A stretch of DNA of 64,000 nt from CBDFKU01 sp965248975. GTDB lineage: Bacteria > Chloroflexota > Dehalococcoidia > Lucifugimonadales > JAGWBF01. Under the pieces are notes generated by a model that did no database searches, was not told the origin of the DNA, and saw only the letters and a program-made list of their open reading frames with translations. Positions 43,617 to 51,390 of the stretch are shown here, in pieces (the stretch's first letter is position 1; each line of letters opens with the position of its first letter). The position numbers and the translations under genes were made by a program. Location: NCBI GenBank assembly GCA_965248975.1, contig CBDFKU010000018.1, forward strand, positions 224,815 through 288,814. Direction: 5' to 3'.

Positions 43617-44756
43617 TCACAGATCGTAGAGCCGGGCGCAATTGTCCCAGAGCACCTTCCTCTTGGTGTCGTCGCTGATTTCCGGCAGCCCTAAGAACTG
43701 GTCCATGGCGTATGGATAGGGGGAGTCGGGATGGGGGGAGTCGGTGGAGATCACCAATTGGTCGTCTCCCAGAGACTCCACCACCAGCTTCGCAGGGCTC
43801 TCTCCCGCTTCGACGGAAACGTAGCACTGGCGAAGGAAGTACTCGTTGGGCTTCATCGACAGCTTCACCTTCTCGCCATCCTGGTACAATTCCCACTGCT
43901 CATCGAGGCGCCACAGCAGCCAGGGCAGCCAGCTGCAGTTACCCTCCAGGAACGCCAGTCGGAGCCGCGGGAAGCGCTCCAGCACCCCGCCGATGATAAA
44001 GCTCCCCATGGTCTCCATCAGGCTAAGTGGGAAGCCGAAGGTCTGTGTGAGGGTGGTTCCGCTGGAATGGTAGCGCATGAAGTTGGCCAGGTGGCCCTGG
44101 TTCCAGCCTGCGTTGGTGTCGTGGAAGCACACGGGCACGTTGAGGTCCTGGGCTTCCTGCCACAGTGGGTCGCAGTCCGGGTCCTGGAAGTAGCGCCCGT
44201 TTACCGGGTTAGGCGTGATGGTCAGAGCCACCATTCCCAGCTCCTTGACGGCCCGCCTCGCCTCGCCGACCGCCATCTCGATGTTGTGGATCGAGACCAG
44301 CGCCGCTCCCTTTAGACGCGCCGGGTCGGTCTTGCAGAAATCGGCCAGGAAGTCGTTGTAGGCCCGGCATAGGCCCGCCGCGTACTCCGGCTCCAGCCCA
44401 TCCATGGACACCTGCCCACGGGCGTAGGTCGGAAAGACGACCGACACGTCCACACCTTCCAGGTCCATCGCCTTCACCGTGCTGGCGGGACCGTAGTTGT
44501 CTTCCACGGCGTCCTTGAGGAAAGGCATTATTCGCTCAAGGCGAGGGTTCATCACGTTCTCCCGTCGCAGATAAGCCTGGTCGATTCTCTCCGTCTGCCC
44601 GGGAAGCTTGATGTACCACGAGCCGTAGTACATGTCCTGGTCAAGAATATATTTGGGGGCGTCCTCTTTGAAGCGGTCCTCCAGAAAGCGCTCGTAAATG
44701 TCGTGGGGCTCCAGCAGATGGATGTCGCTGTCCATCACCTTGAATCCATTCTTCAT
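43617..44756 (-). CDS. Amidohydrolase family 2 protein (decarboxylase-like)
   Basis: 379 aa, Amidohydro_2 fold. It begins VMDSDIHLLEPHDIYERFLE (HxH-like metal motif reduced to DIH), has VSVVFPTYARG, a CFHDTNAGWNQGH segment with conserved His, and ends DQLVISTDSPHPDS with the catalytic-type Asp. This subgroup includes ACMSD-like decarboxylases and hydrolases acting on aromatic acids. A Rieske gene lies just upstream in the same direction. Paralogous to 51391-52554. Confidence 0.85.
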   Translation of the reverse strand: MKNGFKVMDSDIHLLEPHDIYERFLEDRFKEDAPKYILDQDMYYGSWYIKLPGQTERIDQAYLRRENVMNPRLERIMPFLKDAVEDNYGPASTVKAMDLEGVDVSVVFPTYARGQVSMDGLEPEYAAGLCRAYNDFLADFCKTDPARLKGAALVSIHNIEMAVGEARRAVKELGMVALTITPNPVNGRYFQDPDCDPLWQEAQDLNVPVCFHDTNAGWNQGHLANFMRYHSSGTTLTQTFGFPLSLMETMGSFIIGGVLERFPRLRLAFLEGNCSWLPWLLWRLDEQWELYQDGEKVKLSMKPNEYFLRQCYVSVEAGESPAKLVVESLGDDQLVISTDSPHPDSPYPYAMDQFLGLPEISDDTKRKVLWDNCARLYDL

Positions 44757-44793
44757 TCTGTGATGCCTCCTCGGATGAAATCGACGGTTCTGG

Positions 44794-45123
44794 TTATTCC
44801 TCGGATTCTTGTGGAGGGCCGACCAGGATGTCGTCCCCTTCCACCCGGACGGGATAGACGGTGAGGTCCTGATCGGCGGGAGGAGACAGGACCGCGCCGG
44901 TCTTGACGTTGAAAGCGGCCCCGTGTACCGGGCACATCACCTCTTCGCCGTAGATCTGTCCCATGGACAGGACCCCGAAGGCATGGGGGCACTCGTCGTC
45001 GACGGCGTAGTAGCGGCCGCCCAGGTTCACCAGGAGGATACGCTCGTCCCCGACCTGCACCAGCTTCATGGTCCCCGGCTCAACCTCGCCGGTGCGGGCT
45101 ACTTTGACGAAATCTTGGGGCAC
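44794..45123 (-). CDS. Rieske [2Fe-2S] ferredoxin-like protein
   Basis: 109 aa, single Rieske domain. The cluster ligands are in VDDECPHAFG (CxH) and EVMCPVHGAAFNVKTG (CxxH). It resembles small electron-transfer components of dioxygenases or NirD-like proteins. It precedes the amidohydrolase gene (37 nt gap), suggesting a shared catabolic operon, though no oxygenase gene is nearby. Confidence 0.9.
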   Translation of the reverse strand: MPQDFVKVARTGEVEPGTMKLVQVGDERILLVNLGGRYYAVDDECPHAFGVLSMGQIYGEEVMCPVHGAAFNVKTGAVLSPPADQDLTVYPVRVEGDDILVGPPQESEE

Positions 45124-45431
45124 TCTACCTTCGACCCTCAGGCCAGCTTCCCGCGTATATCAGGGTCAGCGTCTCGGCCATGATTCTGTTCCCTAACGCA
45201 GTCCAGAGATTTCAAGGACTGTTTTGACGCCCAAATTATACGCTATGGACCGGAGTTTTGGTAACAAAGGGACCTTGGAGGAATCGGTGGAAACATTCCT
45301 CTCCGTGTTGCGTCATTAAAGAGATTACCGATGCGTAGTCCATGCCTCAAAGGTTGAGGTTACCGAACCCTTCGTGTGGTCTTGATACGATACTCCCTCC
45401 GGCAACGTTTATCATGAGTCAATTCGGGCAT

Positions 45432-45460
45432 TTGACACGGCTCACGGGCTGCCCTACCAT
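45432..45460 (+). promoter_or_regulatory. Promoter of the SRP RNA
   Basis: TTGACA and TACCAT separated by 17 nt; the predicted transcription start (about 45466) coincides with the 5' end of the SRP RNA. Confidence 0.75.
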
Positions 45461-45465
45461 TAAAG

Positions 45466-45740
45466 CTGAGGCTGTGCTAGATGGGGAGCTAGCGGTGCCC
45501 TGTACTCGCAATCCGCTATAGCGGGGTTGAACTCCCCTCGTAGGCGCAACCTGAATGCCTCTGTTTCGAAGGTAGTATAGAAGGCCGGGTCCCTCGCGAC
45601 GAAGATCTGTGAACCCCGCCAGATCCGGAAGGAAGCAACGGTAAGCAGAACCCTTCGGGTGCCGGGGGTACGCCTGGCCCGAGCTTTCCTCCGGGGTACG
45701 CAAGAGGGTAGTTGTCGAGGAGGGGTGCATAGCCTCAATA
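45466..45740 (+). ncRNA. ffs: Large bacterial signal recognition particle RNA
   Basis: About 275 nt. The SRP S-domain hairpin is unmistakable: GAACCCCGCCAGATCCGGAA then GGAAGCAACGGTAAGCAG, with GGGTGCCGGGGGTACGCCTG on the return strand. The 5' portion (GTGCTAGATGGGG, GCGGTGCCCTGTACTCGC, AATCCGCTATAGCGGGG) matches the Alu domain of the long form. The ends pair: GAGGCT at 45468 with AGCCTC at 45731. The RNA assembles with Ffh for membrane targeting. rsmA follows directly. Confidence 0.9.
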
Positions 45741-45742
45741 TT

Positions 45743-46660
45743 ATGCATCAAGCCACGTCGGGCCGTACCCAAACGGCCGACGGCTGTAGTACGACAGAGC
45801 CGTTGACAGTTCCACATCCCAAGTCCCTGCGCAGCACGGCTCCTTCTGGCGGCGCGGCCGCGAGAAAGGCCCTGGCGCAGCATTTCCTGGTCGACTCCGA
45901 GATCGTCGATCGGATAGTCTCCGCAGCCGAGTTGGATCCAACAGACACCGTCGTCGAGGTCGGGCCTGGCCGCGGAGCCCTCACCGGCAGGCTTGTCCGT
46001 ATGGCCGACCGGGTGATCGCCATAGAGGTCGACAGCCACCTGGCCGAAGCCCTTGCCCCGAGCCTGGGCAACCCCACGAACCTGACCGTCGTCAACGCCG
46101 ACGCCCGGGACGTCGACCTGGCAACGGTCCTTGAGGGTGTAGATCGATACAAGCTCGTGGCCAACCTGCCCTACTACGCCGCGAACCCCATTCTGAGACG
46201 CTTCCTGGAGGAAGGTCCGAAGGGTCCCTCCTTCATGGTAGTCATGGTCCAGGCCGAGGTGGCGGCCAGGATGCTTGCGGAAGGCGGCAGAATGAGCCTG
46301 CTGGCCGTGGGCATCCAGGTATACGGGGTACCGCGTAAGGTATGCCAGGTGCCTCCAAGGGCCTTTCGCCCGCCTCCCAAAGTAAATTCGTCGGTGGTCC
46401 GGATAGATGTTCGAGCGGATCCGGCGATAGAGATGCGGGACGCCGACCGGTTTTTCCGGCTGGTTAGGGCGGGATTCTTCGCCCCTCGGAAGCAGCTTCG
46501 GAACTCCCTGAGCCTGGGCCTGGGGATCTCCCATGACCAGGCAGGCGACCTCCTGGGTGAAGCCGGAATCGATCCCATGCGCCGCGCCGAGACTCTCGGC
46601 CTCGAAGAGTGGGCCCGGCTGCACCGGGCGGACATGGAAAAACCACCGTATGCGAACTAA
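45743..46660 (+). CDS. rsmA: 16S rRNA dimethyladenosine transferase RsmA (KsgA)
   Basis: 305 aa from the ATG at 45743. SAM motif I is VVEVGPGRGALTGRL, acidic residue in VIAIEVDSHLAEAL, the catalytic motif IV is LVANLPYYAANPIL; ALAQHFLVDSEIVDRIV is the family N-terminus and RAFRPPPKVNSSVVR the post-IV signature. It dimethylates two adjacent adenines in helix 45 of 16S rRNA. About 45 residues precede the conserved start, so a downstream start (TTG near 45803) is possible. Overlaps ispE by 11 nt. Confidence 0.93.
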   Translation: MHQATSGRTQTADGCSTTEPLTVPHPKSLRSTAPSGGAAARKALAQHFLVDSEIVDRIVSAAELDPTDTVVEVGPGRGALTGRLVRMADRVIAIEVDSHLAEALAPSLGNPTNLTVVNADARDVDLATVLEGVDRYKLVANLPYYAANPILRRFLEEGPKGPSFMVVMVQAEVAARMLAEGGRMSLLAVGIQVYGVPRKVCQVPPRAFRPPPKVNSSVVRIDVRADPAIEMRDADRFFRLVRAGFFAPRKQLRNSLSLGLGISHDQAGDLLGEAGIDPMRRAETLGLEEWARLHRADMEKPPYAN

Positions 46661-47564
46661 AGCCTACGCCAAGATCAACCTGACGCTGGAGGTCCTGGGC
46701 CGCCGTCCGGATGGCTACCACGAGGTCAGGACGATTCTTCAGACCATCGATCTGGCCGACGATCTCCAGATCGATCCTTCGACCCGGATCGATCTGGAAT
46801 GCTCCGAGCGGGGACTCGAAGGCCCGGATAACCTCGTGTGGAAGGCGGCGGACGCTCTGAAGGAGGCCTCCGGCTGCAACCGGGGCGCTCGTATCCGGCT
46901 GCAAAAGCACATACCCACCGGCGCAGGCCTGGGTGGCGGCAGCAGCGATGCCGCCACCACACTGCGTGCGCTGAACGACCTCTGGGGCCTGGGTATGGCC
47001 GACGACGAACTCCAACCCATAGCTGCGTCTCTCGGCTCCGACGTACCCTTTTTCCTGAGAGGTGGCACCGCCGTGGCCGAGGGGCACGGCGAGCGTATAA
47101 CTGGCCTCGCGGACGCTCTTCAGCGCTGGCTTGTGCTGGCTTATCCTCCCGAGGACGCGACGGCGGTTCCTACTGGCTGCTCCAAGACCGCCAGACTATA
47201 TTCTCTGCTTACTCCCGAGCATTACACCGACGGCGGCCGGACCGGCCACCTGGTGAGCGAGCTGAAAGCCGGGCATCTCCGCGAGGACTTACTGTACAAC
47301 GTGTTCGAAGGAATCGCCTCGTCGGCGTTCGATGGGCTACAGGATGCCATGGACGAGATGCGTCGTGCCGGAGCTGCCGGCGTTCACCTCTCGGGAGCGG
47401 GACCGGCACTGTACACCTTCGTGCCTTCCAGGGAACGTGGTGACGCGATGGCTGAGCACCTGAAGGGCGAGGGGCTCGGCGCGTGTTGCGTGTGCACTTA
47501 TTCTCCCGGCATCCGGGTGAGTTTCGAGGCCCCTGAGCGTATATCCACGGACCCCGACGGGTAA
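46650..47564 (+). CDS. ispE: 4-diphosphocytidyl-2-C-methyl-D-erythritol kinase
   Basis: 304 aa GHMP kinase of the MEP isoprenoid pathway. AYAKINLTLEVLGRRPDGYH is the IspE N-terminus, the ATP loop PTGAGLGGGSSDAATTL lies near residue 90, and HLSGAGPALYTF is the third GHMP motif. The ATG at 46650 overlaps the rsmA stop, so translation is coupled; rsmA-ispE is a common bacterial pair. Confidence 0.95.
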   Translation: MRTKAYAKINLTLEVLGRRPDGYHEVRTILQTIDLADDLQIDPSTRIDLECSERGLEGPDNLVWKAADALKEASGCNRGARIRLQKHIPTGAGLGGGSSDAATTLRALNDLWGLGMADDELQPIAASLGSDVPFFLRGGTAVAEGHGERITGLADALQRWLVLAYPPEDATAVPTGCSKTARLYSLLTPEHYTDGGRTGHLVSELKAGHLREDLLYNVFEGIASSAFDGLQDAMDEMRRAGAAGVHLSGAGPALYTFVPSRERGDAMAEHLKGEGLGACCVCTYSPGIRVSFEAPERISTDPDG

Positions 47565-47676
47565 AGGTCTAGCACGACCCGGTTGCCGTTCCGTATACTG
47601 GATGATAAAGTACCTTCGCTGGTAGCAACGGCGGGAAGCTCATGAGAGAGGCTAGTTCGGGAGAGAGCAGATAACC

Positions 47677-48588
47677 ATGACCATACCCCTGGCAAGCATA
47701 ACCATCCCAACGGACCCCGATGTGTTCGGCATCGGGAACTTCACCCTTACATGGCACGGGTTCCTCACCTTCATCGCCGTGGCGCTCGCCGTGTTCCTCG
47801 TAGGACGGTGGGGTAAGAAAGAGGGCCTAGTCAGCGACGCCGTTTACTCCGTGGCGGTGTGGGCCATAATCGGCGGCATCATCGGTACAAGGGTCCTGCA
47901 TGTCATCGACCTGTGGAACGACGTCTACAAAGACAATCCCGGCCAGATCGTCCAGATATGGGAGGGAGGAATCACCATCTGGGGAGCCATCCTGGGCGGC
48001 TTCCTTGGCGGGGCGGGATATATCATCATCCGAAACCATGCCAAGTTCATCGCAGGATGGAACCGCGTACTACCGATGTTCAAGCTGGACAGGGCTCCAC
48101 TGCCTACGGTGGGCAGACTTGCCGACATCACCACTCCCGCGCTGCTCCTAGCGATGGCCCTGGGCCGAGTGGGCGACATCATCAATGGGGAGCACATCGC
48201 CAAAGTTACCAGCCTGCCCTGGGGGTTCATCTACACCCACCCGAAGACGGAAGCCATTTACTTCGCCAACAACGCCAGCTCTCGGGTGGCCACTCATCCC
48301 GCCGTAGTCTACGAAATGCTGTGGGACCTGATCATCCTGGGGATAGTATGGAAGTTCCGCAACCGGCTCAGGCCCCACGGGATGCTGTTCGTCCTCTACC
48401 TTTCCCTGTACTCCATCGGGAAATTCTTCATCCAGTTCCTAAGGGAAGACAAGGTGTGGACGGTCGGGCTCACCGAAGCCCATTTCGTTGCCCTGGTGGT
48501 GTTGGTTATCACCATACCGCTGCTGGTGGCCAAAGCCCAGATAGTCAGGCCGCCATCCCCTGCTGCGAGCCGAAGCTCCGGCGGATAG
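47677..48588 (+). CDS. lgt: Prolipoprotein diacylglyceryl transferase
   Basis: 303 aa, seven membrane segments. Family motifs: FTLTWHGFLTFIAVALA, GGIIGTRVLHVID, the signature GRVGDIINGEHIAK, and THPAVVYEMLWDLII (the H-P-x-x-x-Y-E motif). It attaches diacylglycerol to the lipobox Cys of prolipoproteins such as the hydrolase at 32179. Same direction as ispE after a 112-nt gap. Confidence 0.94.
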   Translation: MTIPLASITIPTDPDVFGIGNFTLTWHGFLTFIAVALAVFLVGRWGKKEGLVSDAVYSVAVWAIIGGIIGTRVLHVIDLWNDVYKDNPGQIVQIWEGGITIWGAILGGFLGGAGYIIIRNHAKFIAGWNRVLPMFKLDRAPLPTVGRLADITTPALLLAMALGRVGDIINGEHIAKVTSLPWGFIYTHPKTEAIYFANNASSRVATHPAVVYEMLWDLIILGIVWKFRNRLRPHGMLFVLYLSLYSIGKFFIQFLREDKVWTVGLTEAHFVALVVLVITIPLLVAKAQIVRPPSPAASRSSGG

Positions 48589-48597
48589 CACCGGCCA

Positions 48598-49647
48598 TCA
48601 CCTGAAAAGGGGCGCCACCTTCTCGCTCAGCAGTCTCAGGGATGAATCGGCCTGCTTCCGGGTGACCAGGCCGCGATGAGTCAGCATCAGGTTCCTTACG
48701 CCTACGTCCCGTAGCTGGGCTACCTGCTCGGCTACTCGTCTGGGTGAGCCTACCAGGGCCTCGGAGCTAGCCGGGTCGGGGTGCTCCCCATAACCCGAGA
48801 TGGGCACAGGAGGTACTTGCTTGGGCATGGGGTGGTCCGTAGGATTCCAGCGCTCCCGCAAGTCTACCATCGTCCCGTAAGCCACTTCATAGACTGGAAT
48901 GAACTCCTCCAGAGCCTGCTGATCGGTTTCGGCCACGTAGCACTCCCGCCATACCCAGGCTTCGTCCAACGCCCCTTTGACCGCCGTCTCGTCGAAACCA
49001 GATTCCAGCATCGTCCTCCGGTATAGCTCGATGGACTGTCCCAGGTGCTCGGTGGAACGGCCCCTGAGGAGCAGTGGCCGGCCTATACGACCCATGGAGA
49101 TGATCGCCTCGTCGGAGAGCGCGGCCCGGGCCAGAGGCGGGTGAGGCTTCTGGTAGGGCCTGGGCCGCACTGATGGCACCGTCACCTTCCAGTATTGCCC
49201 CTCGTAGCGCAGACCGTCCATGGTCCACGCCTTGACCAGGAGGTCCTCGGCTTCCTGTATGCGTTCCCAGCCTGCCGATACCTCCGTGCCGAAGCCGGCG
49301 TACTCGAAGGAGCTGAAGTTGGACCCGCGGCCCGTACCTACTACCAGGCGGCCATGGCTCAGGTTATCCAGCAGGGCGGTTTGTATTGCCAACCGGACCG
49401 GGTGGTGCAGTGCCATCTCCACGATCCCCAACCCAAGTAGCACCCGCTTGGTCTTCATCGCTACAGCGCTGCAGAAGACTAGGGGGTCGCCGTAAACGAC
49501 CTCTCCGGTGAAGTGGTGCTCGGCGAACCAGATCGCATCGAGGCCCAGCTCCTCCACCAGTTCAGCCTCGTAGAGACATTCGTCCAACGTCTGCGAGTCC
49601 TGAGAGGCGTCGAAGTTCATGGGATAGAAGAAGTGGCCGAACCGCAT
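48598..49647 (-). CDS. LLM-class flavin-dependent oxidoreductase (bacterial luciferase-like)
   Basis: 349 aa. Starts MRFGHFFYPMNFDASQDSQT; IWFAEHHFTGEVVYGDPLVF (luciferase-like substrate loop), MALHHPVRLAIQTALLDNLS and GRLVVGTGRGSNFSSFEYAG place it with FMN-using alkanal or nitrilotriacetate monooxygenase-like enzymes. The ATG at 49647 is chosen after TAGGAGGAAAG. Convergent with lgt. Substrate unknown. Confidence 0.87.
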   Translation of the reverse strand: MRFGHFFYPMNFDASQDSQTLDECLYEAELVEELGLDAIWFAEHHFTGEVVYGDPLVFCSAVAMKTKRVLLGLGIVEMALHHPVRLAIQTALLDNLSHGRLVVGTGRGSNFSSFEYAGFGTEVSAGWERIQEAEDLLVKAWTMDGLRYEGQYWKVTVPSVRPRPYQKPHPPLARAALSDEAIISMGRIGRPLLLRGRSTEHLGQSIELYRRTMLESGFDETAVKGALDEAWVWRECYVAETDQQALEEFIPVYEVAYGTMVDLRERWNPTDHPMPKQVPPVPISGYGEHPDPASSEALVGSPRRVAEQVAQLRDVGVRNLMLTHRGLVTRKQADSSLRLLSEKVAPLFR

Positions 49648-49730
49648 CTTTCCTCCTAGCGCTGTTCCGGCGTCCCCGCTTGGGTACAGGAAAAGCCCAG
49701 GCAATACTCTACCCCAGGCGGACTTCCTTT

Positions 49731-49780
49731 ACAAGGCGCGTCCCGGTACAAGGCGCGTCCCGGTACAAGGCGCGTCCCGC
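49731..49780. repeat. 17-bp tandem repeat, three units
   Basis: ACAAGGCGCGTCCCGGT is repeated three times head to tail (third unit one base short), followed by a GGTACAATCGG remnant. It lies between the LLM gene start and tRNA-Pro. It is too short and too few for a CRISPR array. Confidence 0.85.
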
Positions 49781-49831
49781 TTTCTCGGTACAATCGGTCG
49801 GACGGCAGAGGGACTCAGGCGCCGGCTCCGC

Positions 49832-49860
49832 TTGAAGCAGAAACGGGCGTGTGGTATGGT
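49832..49860 (+). promoter_or_regulatory. Promoter of tRNA-Pro
   Basis: TTGAAG and TATGGT with a 17-nt spacer, about 10 nt before the mature tRNA 5' end. Confidence 0.6.
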
Positions 49861-49870
49861 AAGGATGGGT

Positions 49871-49947
49871 CGGGGCGTGGCGCAGCCCGGGAGCGCACCT
49901 GCATGGGGTGCAGGGGGTCGCCAGTTCAAATCTGGCCGCCCCGACCA
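49871..49947 (+). tRNA. tRNA-Pro (GGG anticodon)
   Basis: 77 nt. Acceptor CGGGGCG pairs with CGCCCCG followed by A and an encoded CCA. The anticodon stem CCTGC/GCAGG encloses ATGGGGT, giving anticodon GGG. T-arm with GTTCAAAT is present, and a D-arm GCGCAGCCCGGGAGCGC. It reads CCC and CCU proline codons. Confidence 0.95.
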
Positions 49948-49983
49948 ATAGGACAAATAGCTGCTGTGGACAAAGCTGAAAAG

Positions 49984-50007
49984 CCACCCTTGAAGGGTGG
50001 TCTTTTT
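49984..50007 (+). terminator. Intrinsic terminator after tRNA-Pro
   Basis: CCACCCTT and AAGGGTGG form a stem with a short loop, followed by TCTTTTT. Confidence 0.85.
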
Positions 50008-50148
50008 ATGCAACTCCCATTGCGGGTACCCCAACTAGATTGGTGTGTTAGCATGGACCGGGCAGTACTCATGTTAGAATATGCGGTGCTGCGCAGGTCC
50101 GACGACGTCGGATCAACCCTGACCCAACTTTCCAGGAGGTGCCAAGCC

Positions 50149-50514
50149 ATGCCCACCGGCAAAGAGATGGTTACCGACGCCCAGCAGTCGATGTCCAGCG
50201 TTACGGCCCAGCAAGTTCACCAGGAGCTAGACGACGGCCAGAGCCTCGTTGTTCTAGACGTACGAGAGAAGGAGGAATGGGACGAAGGGCACATCTCCCG
50301 GGCGACCCACCTGTCCCGCGGCCGTCTCGAGGGGCGAGTCGAGGAAATGATCCCCGATAAGAAGGCACGAATCGTATGCCATTGAGGGGGCACTGGACGA
50401 GCTTCGCTGGCAGCGAAGACACTTAGAGACATGGGCTACGAAAACGTCAGCTACATGGACCCCGGGTTTTCCGGCTGGAAGGAGATTGGCCTGCCCTACG
50501 TTACCGGATCCTAG
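50149..50514 (+). CDS. Rhodanese-like sulfurtransferase, candidate selenoprotein (UGA at catalytic position)
   Basis: Single rhodanese domain, 121 residues if UGA is read. N-terminal: VTAQQVHQELDDGQSLVVLD with VREKEEWDEGHI (CH2A motif). Codon 79 (50383-50385) is TGA and falls exactly where the active-site Cys of the rhodanese loop belongs: RIVCH, then UGA, then GGTGRASLAAKTL. The same frame continues through MGYENVSYMDPGFSGWKEIG (the conserved end of the domain) to TAG at 50512. A SECIS-like hairpin follows the UGA. The ATG has AGGAGG 10 nt upstream. If UGA means stop, this is a 78-aa protein without a catalytic loop. Alternative: a nonsense mutation. Confidence 0.7.
50402..50418 (+). promoter_or_regulatory. 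Candidate bacterial SECIS element
   Basis: CTTCGCT and AGCGAAG form a perfect 7-bp stem around a GGC loop. The loop begins 23 nt after the TGA, and its first two bases are G, both within the known requirements for bacterial SECIS elements (short apical loop with an early G, roughly 16-37 nt from UGA). Confidence 0.6.
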
Positions 50515-50522
50515 GCTTCTAT

Positions 50523-51374
50523 ATGAGGATCGGTATTTTCGTGTTCCAGACCGAGCGCACCGTGGATATAGCCGTGCTGGCGCAGGAGGCTGAGCAACTG
50601 GGCTTCGAGTCCTTCTGGGTCCCGGAGCACTGCATAATTCCCGTCAGGACAACCACGCCATTCCGGGACTCACCTCCCGGGAGTCTTCCGGAACAATACA
50701 ACCGAATCGTTGACCCTTTCGTCGCCCTGGCTCGGGCCTCCGCCGTGACGAAGACGATCCGTTTGGGAACCGGAGTGTGTCTGGTCCCCGAGAGGAATCC
50801 GCTGCTTCTCGCAAAGGAGGTGGCCACCCTGGACCACATGTCCGGGGGGCGCTTCCTATTCGGCATCGGGGCGGGATGGCTAAGGGAAGAGACGGAGATC
50901 ATGGGCGGCGATTTCACCCACCGCTGGGGCCAGACCCGCGAGGCGATACTGGCGATGAAGGAGCTGTGGACCAGGGAAGAAGCAGAGTTCCACGGCCGCT
51001 ACTACGACTTTCCTCCTGTCCGCTCCTTCCCCAAGCCGGCACAAATCCCCCACCCTCCGGTTCTATTGGGCGGCAACGCCAGGAACGTGTTCAATCGGGT
51101 GGTGGAGTGGGGAGACGGCTGGATTCCTACCCGCATGCCCATCGAAGAGATCGCCCGAGGCCGTCAAGTCCTGAGTAGGCTGGCAGAGGAGACGGGCCGA
51201 GACCCCGAGTCCATCCAGGTTGTGGCCCTGGGCCAGCCCGGCGAGTTCAGAAACCCGGACACCATCGAGCAGCTGGATGAGGCAGGAGCGAGCGACGTGG
51301 TTATCCAGGTAACGAATTCAGAGGGAGATGGGACACCGGAAGAGATCCGGGAGATCGCACGGCTGGTCCTCTGA
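50523..51374 (+). CDS. LLM-class F420-dependent oxidoreductase (TIGR03619-like)
   Basis: 283 aa, close paralogue of 24448-25296. SFWVPEHCIIPV, LGTGVCLVPERNPLLLAKEVA, LDHMSGGRFLFGIGAGWLRE, HRWGQTREAILAMKELWT, PVLLGG, VEWGDGWIPT. It starts 8 nt after the rhodanese stop, so the two are probably co-transcribed. F420 use is inferred from subgroup and cofE. Confidence 0.88.
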   Translation: MRIGIFVFQTERTVDIAVLAQEAEQLGFESFWVPEHCIIPVRTTTPFRDSPPGSLPEQYNRIVDPFVALARASAVTKTIRLGTGVCLVPERNPLLLAKEVATLDHMSGGRFLFGIGAGWLREETEIMGGDFTHRWGQTREAILAMKELWTREEAEFHGRYYDFPPVRSFPKPAQIPHPPVLLGGNARNVFNRVVEWGDGWIPTRMPIEEIARGRQVLSRLAEETGRDPESIQVVALGQPGEFRNPDTIEQLDEAGASDVVIQVTNSEGDGTPEEIREIARLVL

Positions 51375-51390
51375 CGGCGTTCGGTCCCGT

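Noticed and set aside
44016..44315. Plus-strand frame antisense to the amidohydrolase
   Set aside because: Shadow frame; the minus-strand gene has conserved metal-binding segments.
49731..49780. CRISPR-like repeat
   Set aside because: Three contiguous 17-bp units with no spacers and no cas genes nearby; a simple tandem repeat.
49871..49947. tRNA-Pro as an integration site
   Set aside because: No integrase next to it and no duplicated tRNA 3' end found in the window.
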